A DNA stretch of 64,000 nt, taken from NCBI GenBank assembly GCA_046346965.1, contig JAXMHB010000006.1:124001-188000 (forward strand). Direction: 5' to 3'. Of the stretch, positions 10,002-19,619 are shown piece by piece. Below the pieces are notes generated by a model. That model did no database searches, was not told where the DNA came from, and worked only from the letters and a program-made list of their open reading frames with translations. Each line of letters begins with the position of its first letter. Within the stretch, counting starts at the first letter, position 1. The stretch is from JAXMHB01 sp046346965 (lineage in GTDB: Bacteria > Pseudomonadota > Gammaproteobacteria > Xanthomonadales > SZUA-5). Position numbers and translations under genes: made by a program.

Positions 10002-11912
10002 ATGCCGCATCGCAACGTCAGCTGGAAAGATCGCCTGCGCTATCGCTTCGAGAACACGCTGTCCAAGGGCACGGTGGCGATCATCGGCTGGCTGGCGCTG
10101 GTGTCGCTGGTGATCGTCCTGGTGGCGGCGCTGATCATCGCCATCGGCCAGATCGGCAGTGATCCCAACGATCCGGCCAGTCAGATCGGCTTCGTCGAAG
10201 GCGCCTGGCAGAGCCTGATGCACGCGCTGGACGCCGGCAATCTGGCGGGTGATGCGGGTTGGACGCTGCGCATCGTCATGGGGCTGGTGACGGTGGGCGG
10301 CATCTTCATCATCGGCAGCTTGATCGGCGCCATCACCAGCGGCCTCGACGGACGTCTGCAGGAACTGCGCAAAGGCCGCTCGCGCGTCATCGAGGACAAC
10401 TTCACGCTGATCCTCGGCTGGTCCACCAAGGTGTACTCGATCATCGGCGAGCTGATCATCGCCAACGAGAACCAGAAGAACCCGCGCATCGTCATTCTGG
10501 CCGACCGCGACAAGGTCGAGATGGAAGACGACATCCGCGCCAAGTTTCCGTCGACGCGCAACACCCGAATCATTTGCCGCAGCGGCGATCCGCTGGACCT
10601 CGATGACCTCGCCGTAGTCGCGCCCAATGCGGCGCGCTCGGTGGTGATCCTGGCGCCGGAAACCGACAACCCCGACATTCACGTAATCAAGTCGGTGCTG
10701 GCGCTGACCAACAATCCGGACCGTCGCAGCGAGCCCTTCCACATCGTCGCCGAGATCCGCGACGAGCGGAATCTGGAAGCGGCGCATCTGGTCGGCAACG
10801 GCGAAGCCGTGTTCGTGCTGGGCGACGATCTGATCGCCCGCGTCACCGCGCAGACCTGCCGGCAATCGGGCCTGTCGGTGGTCTACACCGAACTGCTGGA
10901 TTTTGACGGCGCCGAGATCTACTTCAAGGCCGAGCCGGCACTGGTCGGCAAGCGCTACCGCGAACTGATCGACGCCTTTGAGGAATCGGCGGTGATCGGC
11001 TTCATGCGCGCCAGCGGCGAGGTGCTGATCAATCCGCCGATGGACACGGTGTTCCAGGCCGGCGATCAGGTGATCGCGATCAGCGAGGACGACGACACCA
11101 TCAAGCTGTCGGCCGCCGCGCCCCCGCAGCCGGTGGCCGCCGCCATCGTGCCGCCGCACGGACAGCCGGCCGCGCCCGAGCGCACGCTGATCCTGGGCTG
11201 GAATCCCAAGGCCGAGGCGATCATCCGCGAGCTCGACAACTATGTGGCCGCAGGCTCCGAGGTGGTGGTGATGTGCCAGCGCGAGGGCGCGCGCGACCGC
11301 CTGGCAGCAATGGCCAAGACGCTCAAGCGCCAGCGCCTGCGCTACGCCGGCGGCGATGTCAGCAGCCGCGCGGCGCTGGATGCGCTGAAGGTGTCGAGCT
11401 ACAACCACATCATCTTGTTGAGCTACAGCGATCTGCCGGTGCAGGAAGCCGATGCGCAAACGCTGATCACGCTGCTGCATCTGCGCAATATCGCCGAGCA
11501 GGAACAGGTGGACCTCAACATCGTCAGCGAGATGATGGATGTGCGCAATCGCACGCTGGCGCAGGTGGCCAAGGCCGACGACTTCATCGTCAGCGACAAG
11601 CTGGTCAGCCTGATGCTGTCGCAGCTCAGCGAGAACAAGCACCTCGACAAGGTGTTCAAGATCCTGTTCACCGCCGAAGGCTCGGAGATCTTCATCCGGC
11701 CGATCAGCGATTACGTGCGCCCGGGCGTGGAGGTGGATTTCTACACCCTCAGCGAGTCGGCCGCCCGCCGCGGCGAGACTGCGCTCGGCTACCGCATCAT
11801 GGCCCACAGCCACGACGCCAGTCAGGGCTACGGCGTGAAGCTGAATCCCAACAAGCGCGCCAGGCTGCGCTTCGCGCCCAACGACATGATCGTGGTGCTG
11901 GCGGAGGAATGA
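10002..11912 (+). CDS. CASTOR/POLLUX-type ion channel subunit with tandem RCK-like domains
   Basis: A 636-residue protein. Residues ~20-50 form a transmembrane helix (TVAIIGWLALVSLVIVLVAA) and ~85-115 a second one (VMGLVTVGGIFIIGSLIGAI), bracketing a pore-like stretch. Two nucleotide-binding regions follow: FTLILGWSTKVYSIIGELI near residue 130 and RTLILGWNPKAEAIIRELD near 395. This layout matches bacterial homologues of plant CASTOR/POLLUX cation channels (PF06241). A K+ or Ca2+ related channel role is inferred from the family only. It stands alone on its strand, and speE follows 142 bp downstream. Confidence 0.82.
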   Translation: MPHRNVSWKDRLRYRFENTLSKGTVAIIGWLALVSLVIVLVAALIIAIGQIGSDPNDPASQIGFVEGAWQSLMHALDAGNLAGDAGWTLRIVMGLVTVGGIFIIGSLIGAITSGLDGRLQELRKGRSRVIEDNFTLILGWSTKVYSIIGELIIANENQKNPRIVILADRDKVEMEDDIRAKFPSTRNTRIICRSGDPLDLDDLAVVAPNAARSVVILAPETDNPDIHVIKSVLALTNNPDRRSEPFHIVAEIRDERNLEAAHLVGNGEAVFVLGDDLIARVTAQTCRQSGLSVVYTELLDFDGAEIYFKAEPALVGKRYRELIDAFEESAVIGFMRASGEVLINPPMDTVFQAGDQVIAISEDDDTIKLSAAAPPQPVAAAIVPPHGQPAAPERTLILGWNPKAEAIIRELDNYVAAGSEVVVMCQREGARDRLAAMAKTLKRQRLRYAGGDVSSRAALDALKVSSYNHIILLSYSDLPVQEADAQTLITLLHLRNIAEQEQVDLNIVSEMMDVRNRTLAQVAKADDFIVSDKLVSLMLSQLSENKHLDKVFKILFTAEGSEIFIRPISDYVRPGVEVDFYTLSESAARRGETALGYRIMAHSHDASQGYGVKLNPNKRARLRFAPNDMIVVLAEE

Positions 11913-12054
11913 CGCCGGCACGGCGGCTCGGGCGGGCGCCCGCATCGGCGCGCTCGCCCCGGAAGCGAGATGCCGCACGCAGGTGGGGCAAACCGGCGCC
12001 GTGGCCTGATAGACTCATCGGCTGACGAAAACGACAAGCCGTCGAAGGCAGACG

Positions 12055-12915
12055 ATGCACGCCCTGGATAACAACTGGTTCTCCGAAGCCCATGCCGGAT
12101 CCAATTCGGCGATCTCTTTCAAGATCAAGCGCTTGCTGCATTCGGAGAAGACGCCGTATCAGACCATCGACATCTACGAGACCACCGATTGGGGCAACCT
12201 GATGGTGATCGACGGCTGTGTGATGCTGACCACGCGCGACAACTTCCTGTACCACGAAATGATGTCGCACCCGGCGCTGTACACGCATCCGCGTGCCAAG
12301 CGCGTGGTCATCATTGGCGGCGGCGATTGCGGCACGCTGAAAGAGGTGCTGAAGCACGAGGAAGTCGAAGAAGCGGTGCAGTGCGAGATCGACGAGCGCG
12401 TCACCCGTCTGGCCGAGCAGTACTTCCCGGAACTGTGCGAGGCCAACGGCGATCCGCGCGCCAAGCTGGTTTTCGGTGACGGCATCAAGTACATGGCCGA
12501 GCACGAGCCCGACAGCCTGGATGTGGTGATCGTCGACTCCACCGATCCGGTCGGCCCGGCCGAAGGCCTGTTCAACCGCGCCTTCTACCAGTCCTGCCTG
12601 AAGGCGCTGCGCCCCGGCGGCATTCTGGTGCAGCAGAGCGAGTCGCCGCTGGTGCATCTGCCGCTGATCACGGCGATGCGCACGCAGATGAAGGGCGCCG
12701 GCTTCGGCTTCCTGCGCACGCTGTGTTTCCCGCAGCCCTGCTATCCCTCGGGCTGGTGGAGCTGCACGATGGCGCGCAAAGGCATCGATCTGAACAGCTT
12801 CCGCGAGCGCGGCGCCGCCACCAAGAAGTTCGAGACGCGCTACTACAACGTCGACATCCATCGCGCCGGTCTGGCGATGCCGGAGTTCATGAAGGCGGCC
12901 TTCCCGGAAGCCTGA
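12055..12915 (+). CDS. speE: Spermidine synthase
   Basis: A 286-residue protein of typical SpeE length. It transfers the aminopropyl group of decarboxylated S-adenosylmethionine to putrescine. Visible signatures: RVVIIGGGDCGTLKEVLKH (nucleotide-binding glycine loop), CEIDERV, FGDGIKYM and IVDSTDPVGPAEGLF, which carries the catalytic Asp. The N-terminal MHALDNNWFSEAH and the YQTIDIYETTDWGNLMVIDG strand pair are also characteristic. No speD is visible in the window, so the partner enzyme must be encoded elsewhere. A strong hairpin terminator follows the stop. Confidence 0.95.
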   Translation: MHALDNNWFSEAHAGSNSAISFKIKRLLHSEKTPYQTIDIYETTDWGNLMVIDGCVMLTTRDNFLYHEMMSHPALYTHPRAKRVVIIGGGDCGTLKEVLKHEEVEEAVQCEIDERVTRLAEQYFPELCEANGDPRAKLVFGDGIKYMAEHEPDSLDVVIVDSTDPVGPAEGLFNRAFYQSCLKALRPGGILVQQSESPLVHLPLITAMRTQMKGAGFGFLRTLCFPQPCYPSGWWSCTMARKGIDLNSFRERGAATKKFETRYYNVDIHRAGLAMPEFMKAAFPEA

Positions 12916-12940
12916 GGCAGCGCACCGCCCGATGTCCGGA

Positions 12941-12962
12941 ACGGCCCCGCGAGGGGCCGTTT
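12941..12962 (+). terminator. Rho-independent-like terminator of speE
   Basis: ACGGCCCC-GCGA-GGGGCCGT followed by TTGCATTTG, 26 bp after the speE stop. An eight-base perfect stem with a four-base loop; the T-run is short. Confidence 0.75.
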
Positions 12963-13024
12963 GCATTTGTGGGACCAGAATCTGCCAGGGCGGCGGCGCG
13001 CTCGCGCCACCGCCGATAGGCGCG

Positions 13025-16000
13025 TCAGAGCCTGCGGCGCGCCCAGCCGGCCGCAAGCAGCAGCATGCCCATCAACAGCACCAGCGCCGGGGGCTGCACG
13101 GCCGGCACCGCGACGCTTTGCTCGTCGCCCAGGATCGTGCCGATGCCGTCGGCATCCGCCAGCGTCGCACCTGCCGGCGCGCTCAGCGTGATCCGGAAGT
13201 CCTCGTTCGGTTCCAGCACATCGTCGGCCACCACGTTGATGGTCAGCGTCGCACTGCTGGCGAGCGCCGGAATGGTCAGCGTGCCGCTGGCACTGGCGTA
13301 GTCAGACGGCGCGGTCGCGCTGAGGTCGCTGCTGAGGTAATTGACGCTGATCGGCGTCGCTGACGGATTGCTGGTGCTGACCGTGAACACGAAGGGCGTG
13401 GTGCCACTGCCATTGCCCTCGGCCTGCGTCACATCGCTGATGCTGAGCGCGGCGGCGTCGTCATTGACGATGCTGCCGAGCGCCGTGCTGGTCTGCAGCG
13501 TGGCCCCCACCGGGTTGCTCAAGTTCAGCCGCAACGTTTCGTCGGCTTCGACCAGAATGTCGGTGTTGACGCTGACGCTGACCGTGCGGCTGAGCTGACC
13601 GCCGCTGAAGGTCAGCGTGCCGCTGGTGGCGGTGTAATCGCTGCCGGCGTTGGCGCTGACATCGGCGGTGGCGTATTGCACCGAGACCGGATCCTTGGCC
13701 GGGGCTGTCAGGCTGATGGTGTAGACCAGCGCATTGCTGCCGCCGGTGCCTTCCACCACGCTGGTGTCGCTGATGCTGAACTGGGTGCTGTCGTCGTTGC
13801 CCAGGGTTCCGTTGGCGCTGCTGGCGGCCAGCGTCACGCCGGCCGGTGCCACCAGAGCGCTCAGGTTCACCGCGAAGCTCTGATCCGGTTCCACCTCGGT
13901 ATCGCCCAGCCCGTTGACGGTCAGATTGGACGTCAGGGTCTGGCCTGGAATCGTCAGCGTGCCGCTGGCCGCCTGATAGTCGCCATCGGCCAGCGTCGCG
14001 CTGCCGTCCGCCGTCGCGTAGCTCACTTGCACATCCGCCTGCACCGGATTCGACAGCGTCAGCACGAAGCCGACCGGCGTCGTGCCGGCGTTCCCCTCGG
14101 GCACGCTGCTCCCGCTGATCGACAGGGTGGCGCTGTCATCGTTGCTGATCGTGGCGGTGCCGCTGGCAATCACCGGCGGCAGGCCGCGCGGCGGGTTGCC
14201 GCTGGCCAGGTTGAGATCGAAAGTCTCGGCCGCCTCGACCAGCGTATCGCCGTTGACGTTCACGCTGACGGTCTGGGTGGTGCTGAGCGGCGGGAAGTTG
14301 AGCAGCGTGGCCGGCGTCACCGGCACCGCGGCGTAGTCGGAGCCGGCGGCCGCCGAGCCATCGCTGGTGTAGATCTGGTAGCTGATCGGGAAGGCGGACG
14401 GGTTGCTCAGGGTGATGGTGAACTGCGCCGCGACGGTGCCGGCGTTGCCTTCACTGACGCTGATGCTGCTGACGCTGGGCGTCGGAGCGTTGTCATCGTC
14501 GATGATCGTGCCGACCGCTTGCGCGCCGCTGATCTGGGCGTTGACCGCGGCGCTCAGATCGAGCGTCAGGGCTTCGTCGCCCTCGTCGATGGCATCGCGC
14601 GTGACCACCACGCTGACCGTCTGCGTCAGGGCACCGCCGTTGACGAAGGTGAGCGTGCCGGAGGTCGCGGTGTAATCGCTGCTGCCGGCGCTGCCGTTCG
14701 CCGTGGCGTAGTTCACGGTCACCGGCTGACCCACGGCCGGCGGCGCCGACAGGGTGACGACAAAGCTCAGCGTGCTGCTGCCGGCACCGGTGCCCTCCGG
14801 AGTCGACGCATCCGCCACGCTGAGGGTCGGCAGCAGGTCATCGTTGAGGATGGTGACCTGCGCCTGCGCATCGCCCAGGGTGGCGTTGACCGGCGCGCTC
14901 AGGTTGACGGCGAAGGTCTCGTCGGACTCGACGCTGCTATCGCCGAGCACCGGCACGCTGATCGTGCCGACTTGCTGTCCGGCGGCGATCGTCAGCGTAT
15001 TGCTGACCGCGGTGTAGTCGCTGCCGGCAGTGGCGCTGCCGTCGGCGCTGGCATAGGCGATCTGCACGCCACCGGCCGGTGCGGGCGCGTCCAGCGTGAC
15101 GCTCAGCGTGGCATTGGTCGTGCCCGCATTGCCCTCGTCCAAGCTCAGATCGGCAATGGTCGCTACCGGCAACACGGCGTCATCGTCGATGATGGTGCCC
15201 TGCGCCGCGGCTGCAGAAATATCGCAGGCGAAGGGCTCGCCGTAGGCCGACACCACGAGGATCTCGTTGGGCTCGATCACGCTATCGCGCAGGATCGGCA
15301 CGCTGAAGCTGGCGCTGAGGGTGTTCGCCGGGATGCTGACGGCGACATCGGTGCTGGTGTAGTCGACACCGGCGGTAGCTGTGGCATCCGGCGAGCTGTC
15401 AAAGGTCTCGACGCGGAAATCGCAGCTGTCGGGGATGTCGCCAGCGTGGCGGTGAAGGTCATCGTCGTCGTGCCGGGCGGGTTGCCTTCGGCGACGCTGA
15501 CATTGGCGATGCTGACGGCCGGCGGCGGCGGCAGACCGCCAGACACCAGAATGTCGTCGATGCCCACCGGCTCATCGTTGCCAGTGGCGTTGACCGTGAT
15601 CATGCGGATCTGCACCAGCGGCTGGTTGTCGGCGGCCGCCGGCAGGAACACGGACACCGGCGTGACCTGGGTAGCGGCGTTGGCGGTGGTGGCGTCGGCG
15701 ATGTACGCCTCCGGGATGTTGATGAAGTTGCCGGTGTTGCCGATGCGGTATTGCAGGGCCACCGCCTGCACGGCGTTGTCCGCCGAGCTGTCCAGGTCGC
15801 GCACGTTGTACTCGACCAGGATGTCGTAGCGCCCGCTGGTGTCCAGATTGATCAGCAGCGAGGGCGCGTCGGCGGTGGCGCTGCCGGCCAGCGCGACGGC
15901 GGGATTGGCCAGCTCGAACTCGGTAACGCCGCCGGTGTTGAAGGTCACCGGGTTGGTCTGATTCGCGTTGATGTCGAGGACCACCGTGCCCTCGCCCAGC

Positions 16001-16245
16001 AGCGTCTGTGGATCAGCGCCGACCACAGTGGTGACATCGTCTCCGCGATAGCCCAGCACCGCCGGCACGCCGCTCCAGTCGTCATTGGTGGTGATCAGGC
16101 CGGTATTCGTCCAGTCCTGGACAAAGTCGCCCGAGGCCAGCACGTGGGGCGTCGCGTTGGCGGCCGCTGCCCCCGCATAGATCAGCGTCGCCAGGGTCAG
16201 CGTCAACAATGAAACCGATCGCATGCAGTCGATATCCACAACCAT
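13025..16245 (-). CDS. Secreted Calx-beta repeat protein, one frameshift
   Basis: The start at 16245 has GGAG seven bases upstream and gives signal peptide CMRSVSLLTLTLATLIYAGA. The first ~230 residues form a Ca-dependent adhesin-like or anchor-type domain. About seven Calx-beta domains follow, each with an EGNAGT-like opening, GSDYTA-like centre and VEADETF-like end. The C-terminus is VPAVQPPALVLLMGM plus a hydrophobic stretch and WARRRL, a tail of the IPTL/VPTL sorting type. The frame changes between about 15440 and 15432: the upstream frame reads into nonsense after FTATLATSP, while the next frame resumes at DSCDFRVETF. It is either a real phase-off switch or a one-base sequence error. About 1073 residues if corrected. 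Confidence 0.8.
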
Positions 16246-16354
16246 CAAGGAACTCCGGATTGTCGCGGCGGGCGACAGACGGTGCAAGCGGGGCGCCTGG
16301 ACGCGTTTCGGCCCGCACGACAGACCCGTAGCGGGCGCCGCGCCTGGCCGCGGA

Positions 16355-18835
16355 TCAGGGCCCCACGAGCGCGCGCAGTTCGGCGATCTCGTCGCCGGCG
16401 GCCAGACCCTGCGCCTGCAGCGCGGCGATGGCGTGATTCAACACCGGGGCGGCACTGGGGCCGCCGTCGTGCGCCTGCGCGTAGGCGGCGAGCGCGCCGG
16501 CGTGCAGCGCCAGCGGATGCTCCTCGCCCGGCGCCAGACTGGCGTAGTAGGCCGCCGCCTGCTGCAGATCTTGCTGTGCCGGCCGCCACTGCGCCAGCGC
16601 CAGCTGGAGGCGTCCGCGCTCGTAGCGGTACTCCGGCAGACGCGGATCGTCGGCGCGTGCGGCCTCGACGATCGGTTGCAGCAGCGCCAGCGCCGCGGCG
16701 GGCTGGCCGCGCAGGCGCAACAACTGGGCGCGGGCGTACTGGGTATCGATTTGGTCCGGATGTTCGCCCGGCAGCCCGGCGCTGCGCAGCGCGCGCACGC
16801 GTTCGAGCAGACGATCGGCCTCCTCCGGGCGACCCAGCCGCTGCATCAGCAGCGCGCGACCACGCTCCACTGCGGCGGCGCGCAAACCTTGGCCCTGTCC
16901 GCTGGCGGCCAGCAGCGCCAGACAGCGATCGTAAGCCGCCAGCGCCGCGGCGTAGTCGTCCATCCGGGTCAGTGCCACGGCGAGATTGTTGTAATCCACC
17001 GCCAGCCCCGGATCGTTGGCGCCGAGCAGATCCATGCGATCGGCCAGACGCGCGCGGTTGTTCGCGAGGGCCGCCACGTAATGCCCGCGCAGCGCCAGCA
17101 CGTAGTCCAGCACGGTACGGTTCTGCAGACGCAGCAAGCGATGGTCGCCCGGCAGCTGGTCGAGCATGGCCATCGACTGCTGGATCGCCGCCTCGGCGCC
17201 CGCCAGATCGCCCGCTCGGCGCCGCACCAGCGCCAGACTGTTCAGCATCTGCGCGCGCAGCAGCGAGGTGCCCGGATACAGCTGGGTGAGTTCGACCGCG
17301 CCACGCTCGGCCAGCGCGCGACCGCGCTCGGTCTGGCCGATCGCCACCAGTGAGTGGCCGATGACCACGCGCAGCTCCGCCTGCGAGCCCGGATGGTCCT
17401 GCAGCTCGTCGATGCGCTCGGCCAGCGCGCTGACCCAGGCTTCGGCCGTGAGCGGCGCGTCCTGCTGCTGCAGACTGCTGAAGTCGAGGTTGCGGATGAG
17501 GAAATCCTTGGTCGCCTCGGAACGCTCGTACTCGCGCTCCGCCTGCGCGCGCGCCTCGTCGGCCAAATGCGCCGACCAGCGCGCCTTCTCCGCATGCCAC
17601 AGCGCCAGCGCGAGCCCCACCAGCAAGCCGGACAGCGCCACCGCCGAGGCGATCACGCCGACGCGATGGCGCAGCAGGAATTTGCGCAGCCGATAGCTGC
17701 GGCTGTCCGGGCGCGCGCGGATCGGACGCCCGCCCAGATAGCGTTCGATGTCCTCGGCCAGCAGCGCCGCCGACCCGTAGCGACGCTCGGCTTCCGGGTG
17801 GATCGCTTTCAGGATCAGCGTGTCGAGATCGCCGCGCAGCCGCCGCCCCCAAGGCACGCGCTCAAGGTTGTCCGGCAGCAGCTCATTGGCCTCGTTCTCG
17901 ATCGCCGCGATGCTGGGCCGGGTGGCGCGCTCGTCGGTGATCTCCTGCGCCAGCATCTCCATGCGACCGCTGCGCCGGTGCGGCAGGCGGCCGACCACCA
18001 GCTCGTACAGCAACACGCCGAGGCCGTAAACATCGGCCGCCACGCCGACGTCCTCGCCGCGCACCTGCTCGGGCGCCGCGTAAGCGGGCGACAGCACGCG
18101 CACGCCGGTCGCCGTCAGCACCAACTCGTCGGTGTCATCGCCGAGCACTTTGGCGATGCCGAAATCGAGCAGATGCGGCAGACCGTCCTCATCGACCAAC
18201 ACATTGCTGGGCTTCAGATCGCGGTGCACGACCAGTTGGCGGTGCGCGTAATCGACCGCCCGCGCGACTTGCGCCAGCAGCGTCAGACGCGCCTCCAGCG
18301 GCAGCTGACGCGCGCGCGCCCAGGCGGTCAGCGGCTGCCCGCAGATGTAATCCATCGCCAGAAAGGGCCGGCCGTCACTGGTGACGCCGGCGTCCAGCAC
18401 ACCGGCGATGGCCGGATGGTTGAGCCGCGCCAGAATGCGTCGCTCCTGCAGGAAGCGCTGCAGCAGCGCCTGGGTGTCCATGCCGCGCTTGAGCAGCTTG
18501 ACCGCCGCACACTGCACCACATCGCCCTGATGGCGTTCCGCCAGCCACACCTCGCCCATGCCACCGCGCCCGAGCAGGCGCTGCACCTGCCAGCCGGGGC
18601 CCAGTTCCGGGCGGGTGTCGGCGGCGATCGGCGCCAGCACTTCCTCGCGGCGATCGAGCAGGCCCTGCGTACGCGCGTCGGCATCAAGCATGGCGCGCAC
18701 CTCGGCGGCCAGACCCGGATCCTCGATCGCCAGCGCCACCAGCGCAGCGTCCTGTTCGGTCACCGGCAGGTCGATCAGCTGATCGAACAGCGCCGACACC
18801 CGCGCCCACCGCGCCGGATCGAGGCTGCCGCTCAT
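16355..18835 (-). CDS. Ser/Thr protein kinase with membrane helix and TPR-like C-terminus
   Basis: An 826-residue protein. The kinase domain begins near residue 82 with LLGRGGMGEVWLAER (P-loop) and the invariant Lys in CAAVKLLKRG. The catalytic loop is VVHRDLKPSNVLVDE and the metal loop LLDFGIAKVL. A transmembrane segment (VGVIASAVALSGLLVGLALA) follows at ~390. The last ~400 residues are Ala/Leu-rich helical repeats, probably TPR-like. The start overlaps the sigma-factor stop by four bases (ATGA), so the two are translationally coupled. Kinase control of the sigma factor is a reasonable inference: no anti-sigma factor is present. Confidence 0.9.
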   Translation of the reverse strand: MSGSLDPARWARVSALFDQLIDLPVTEQDAALVALAIEDPGLAAEVRAMLDADARTQGLLDRREEVLAPIAADTRPELGPGWQVQRLLGRGGMGEVWLAERHQGDVVQCAAVKLLKRGMDTQALLQRFLQERRILARLNHPAIAGVLDAGVTSDGRPFLAMDYICGQPLTAWARARQLPLEARLTLLAQVARAVDYAHRQLVVHRDLKPSNVLVDEDGLPHLLDFGIAKVLGDDTDELVLTATGVRVLSPAYAAPEQVRGEDVGVAADVYGLGVLLYELVVGRLPHRRSGRMEMLAQEITDERATRPSIAAIENEANELLPDNLERVPWGRRLRGDLDTLILKAIHPEAERRYGSAALLAEDIERYLGGRPIRARPDSRSYRLRKFLLRHRVGVIASAVALSGLLVGLALALWHAEKARWSAHLADEARAQAEREYERSEATKDFLIRNLDFSSLQQQDAPLTAEAWVSALAERIDELQDHPGSQAELRVVIGHSLVAIGQTERGRALAERGAVELTQLYPGTSLLRAQMLNSLALVRRRAGDLAGAEAAIQQSMAMLDQLPGDHRLLRLQNRTVLDYVLALRGHYVAALANNRARLADRMDLLGANDPGLAVDYNNLAVALTRMDDYAAALAAYDRCLALLAASGQGQGLRAAAVERGRALLMQRLGRPEEADRLLERVRALRSAGLPGEHPDQIDTQYARAQLLRLRGQPAAALALLQPIVEAARADDPRLPEYRYERGRLQLALAQWRPAQQDLQQAAAYYASLAPGEEHPLALHAGALAAYAQAHDGGPSAAPVLNHAIAALQAQGLAAGDEIAELRALVGP

Positions 18836-19419
18836 GACTCCGGCAGCGGCGTGCCCGGACAGAGAACCTGATAGAGAAACGCCCGCGCGCGGCGCCAGTC
18901 GCGCTTGAGCGTGCGCTCGGACACTTCCAGCAAGGGCGCGATCTCCGACAGCTCCAGGCCGCCGAAGAAGCGCATCTCGACCACCTGCGCGAGGCGCTGG
19001 TCGAGCTCGGCCAACTGGTCCAGCGCCTGGTTCAGCGCCAGCAATTCCTCGTCATGACCGTCGGCCGACACTTCCAGCGCCACGCCTTCCAGGGTCTGCG
19101 CGCGCATGCCACCGCCGCGACGGTCGGCCTGCCGCTCGCGCGCGCGGTCGATCAAAATCTGCCGCATCGCGCGCGCCGCGGTGGCAAAGAAGTGCTGGCG
19201 ATCATTGAACTCGGTGGCCGCCCGCGACAGCTTGAAGAAAGCCTCGTGCACCAGCGACGTGGCGCCGCCGTGCTCGCGATCACCACGCAACTGGCGCTCC
19301 GCCAGCCGGTGCAGCTCACGATAGACGTGGCTGTACAGGCGCTCCTGCGCATGCGCACTGCCACGCCGGGCATCGCCCAGCAGCAGCGTGATTTCCTCGT
19401 GAGGGTCTCGGGCTTCCAT
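18832..19419 (-). CDS. ECF-like RNA polymerase sigma factor, TIGR02999 type
   Basis: A 195-residue protein. Region 2 reads LYSHVYRELHRLAERQLRGD and FFATAARAMRQILIDRARER; region 4 reads VVEMRFFGGLELSEIAPLLE followed by VSERTLKRDWRRARAFL. This is the compact sigma family that usually lies next to Ser/Thr kinases, as here. The start ATG at 19419 gives MEARDPHEEITLLLGDARRG; the frame is open upstream, but that part is the duplicated 58-bp repeat and has no ribosome binding site. The 5' end and upstream region exist twice more in the window (20824-20881 and 21703-21967). Confidence 0.88.
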   Translation of the reverse strand: MEARDPHEEITLLLGDARRGSAHAQERLYSHVYRELHRLAERQLRGDREHGGATSLVHEAFFKLSRAATEFNDRQHFFATAARAMRQILIDRARERQADRRGGGMRAQTLEGVALEVSADGHDEELLALNQALDQLAELDQRLAQVVEMRFFGGLELSEIAPLLEVSERTLKRDWRRARAFLYQVLCPGTPLPES

Positions 19420-19502
19420 CACGCCATTGTCGGAGATTGCGCGCCAACTGGCGAGCCCCGCGCACGCTGCAGACTCCCTCTCGCGAGCGATTTCTGCGCG
19501 AA
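19238..19502. repeat. 265-bp direct repeat, copy 1 (sigma gene 5' end and upstream)
   Basis: Identical to 21703-21967 except for one base seen (A/G near 19366). It covers the first ~60 codons of the sigma factor and 83 bp upstream of its start. Confidence 0.95.
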
Positions 19503-19619
19503 GCGAAGACCAAAGGCATCCTCGCGGGCGCCCAGTGCCGACGCGAACGCCGGGGCGCACCCGGCGGACACTACGCGCCGCTGCGTGGGCGCACCGAGGT
19601 CGATCAGTGCAAGCCGTCG

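Noticed and set aside
9855..11978. N-terminal extension of the DUF1176 gene running opposite the channel gene
   Set aside because: The antisense frame is low-complexity; the signal peptide at 9854 marks the true start, and the plus strand holds a full channel protein.
13676..15829. Long plus-strand reading frame opposite the Calx-beta gene
   Set aside because: Its product is low-complexity Arg/Ala/Gly/His text, while the minus strand reads clear Calx-beta domains with signal peptide and anchor.
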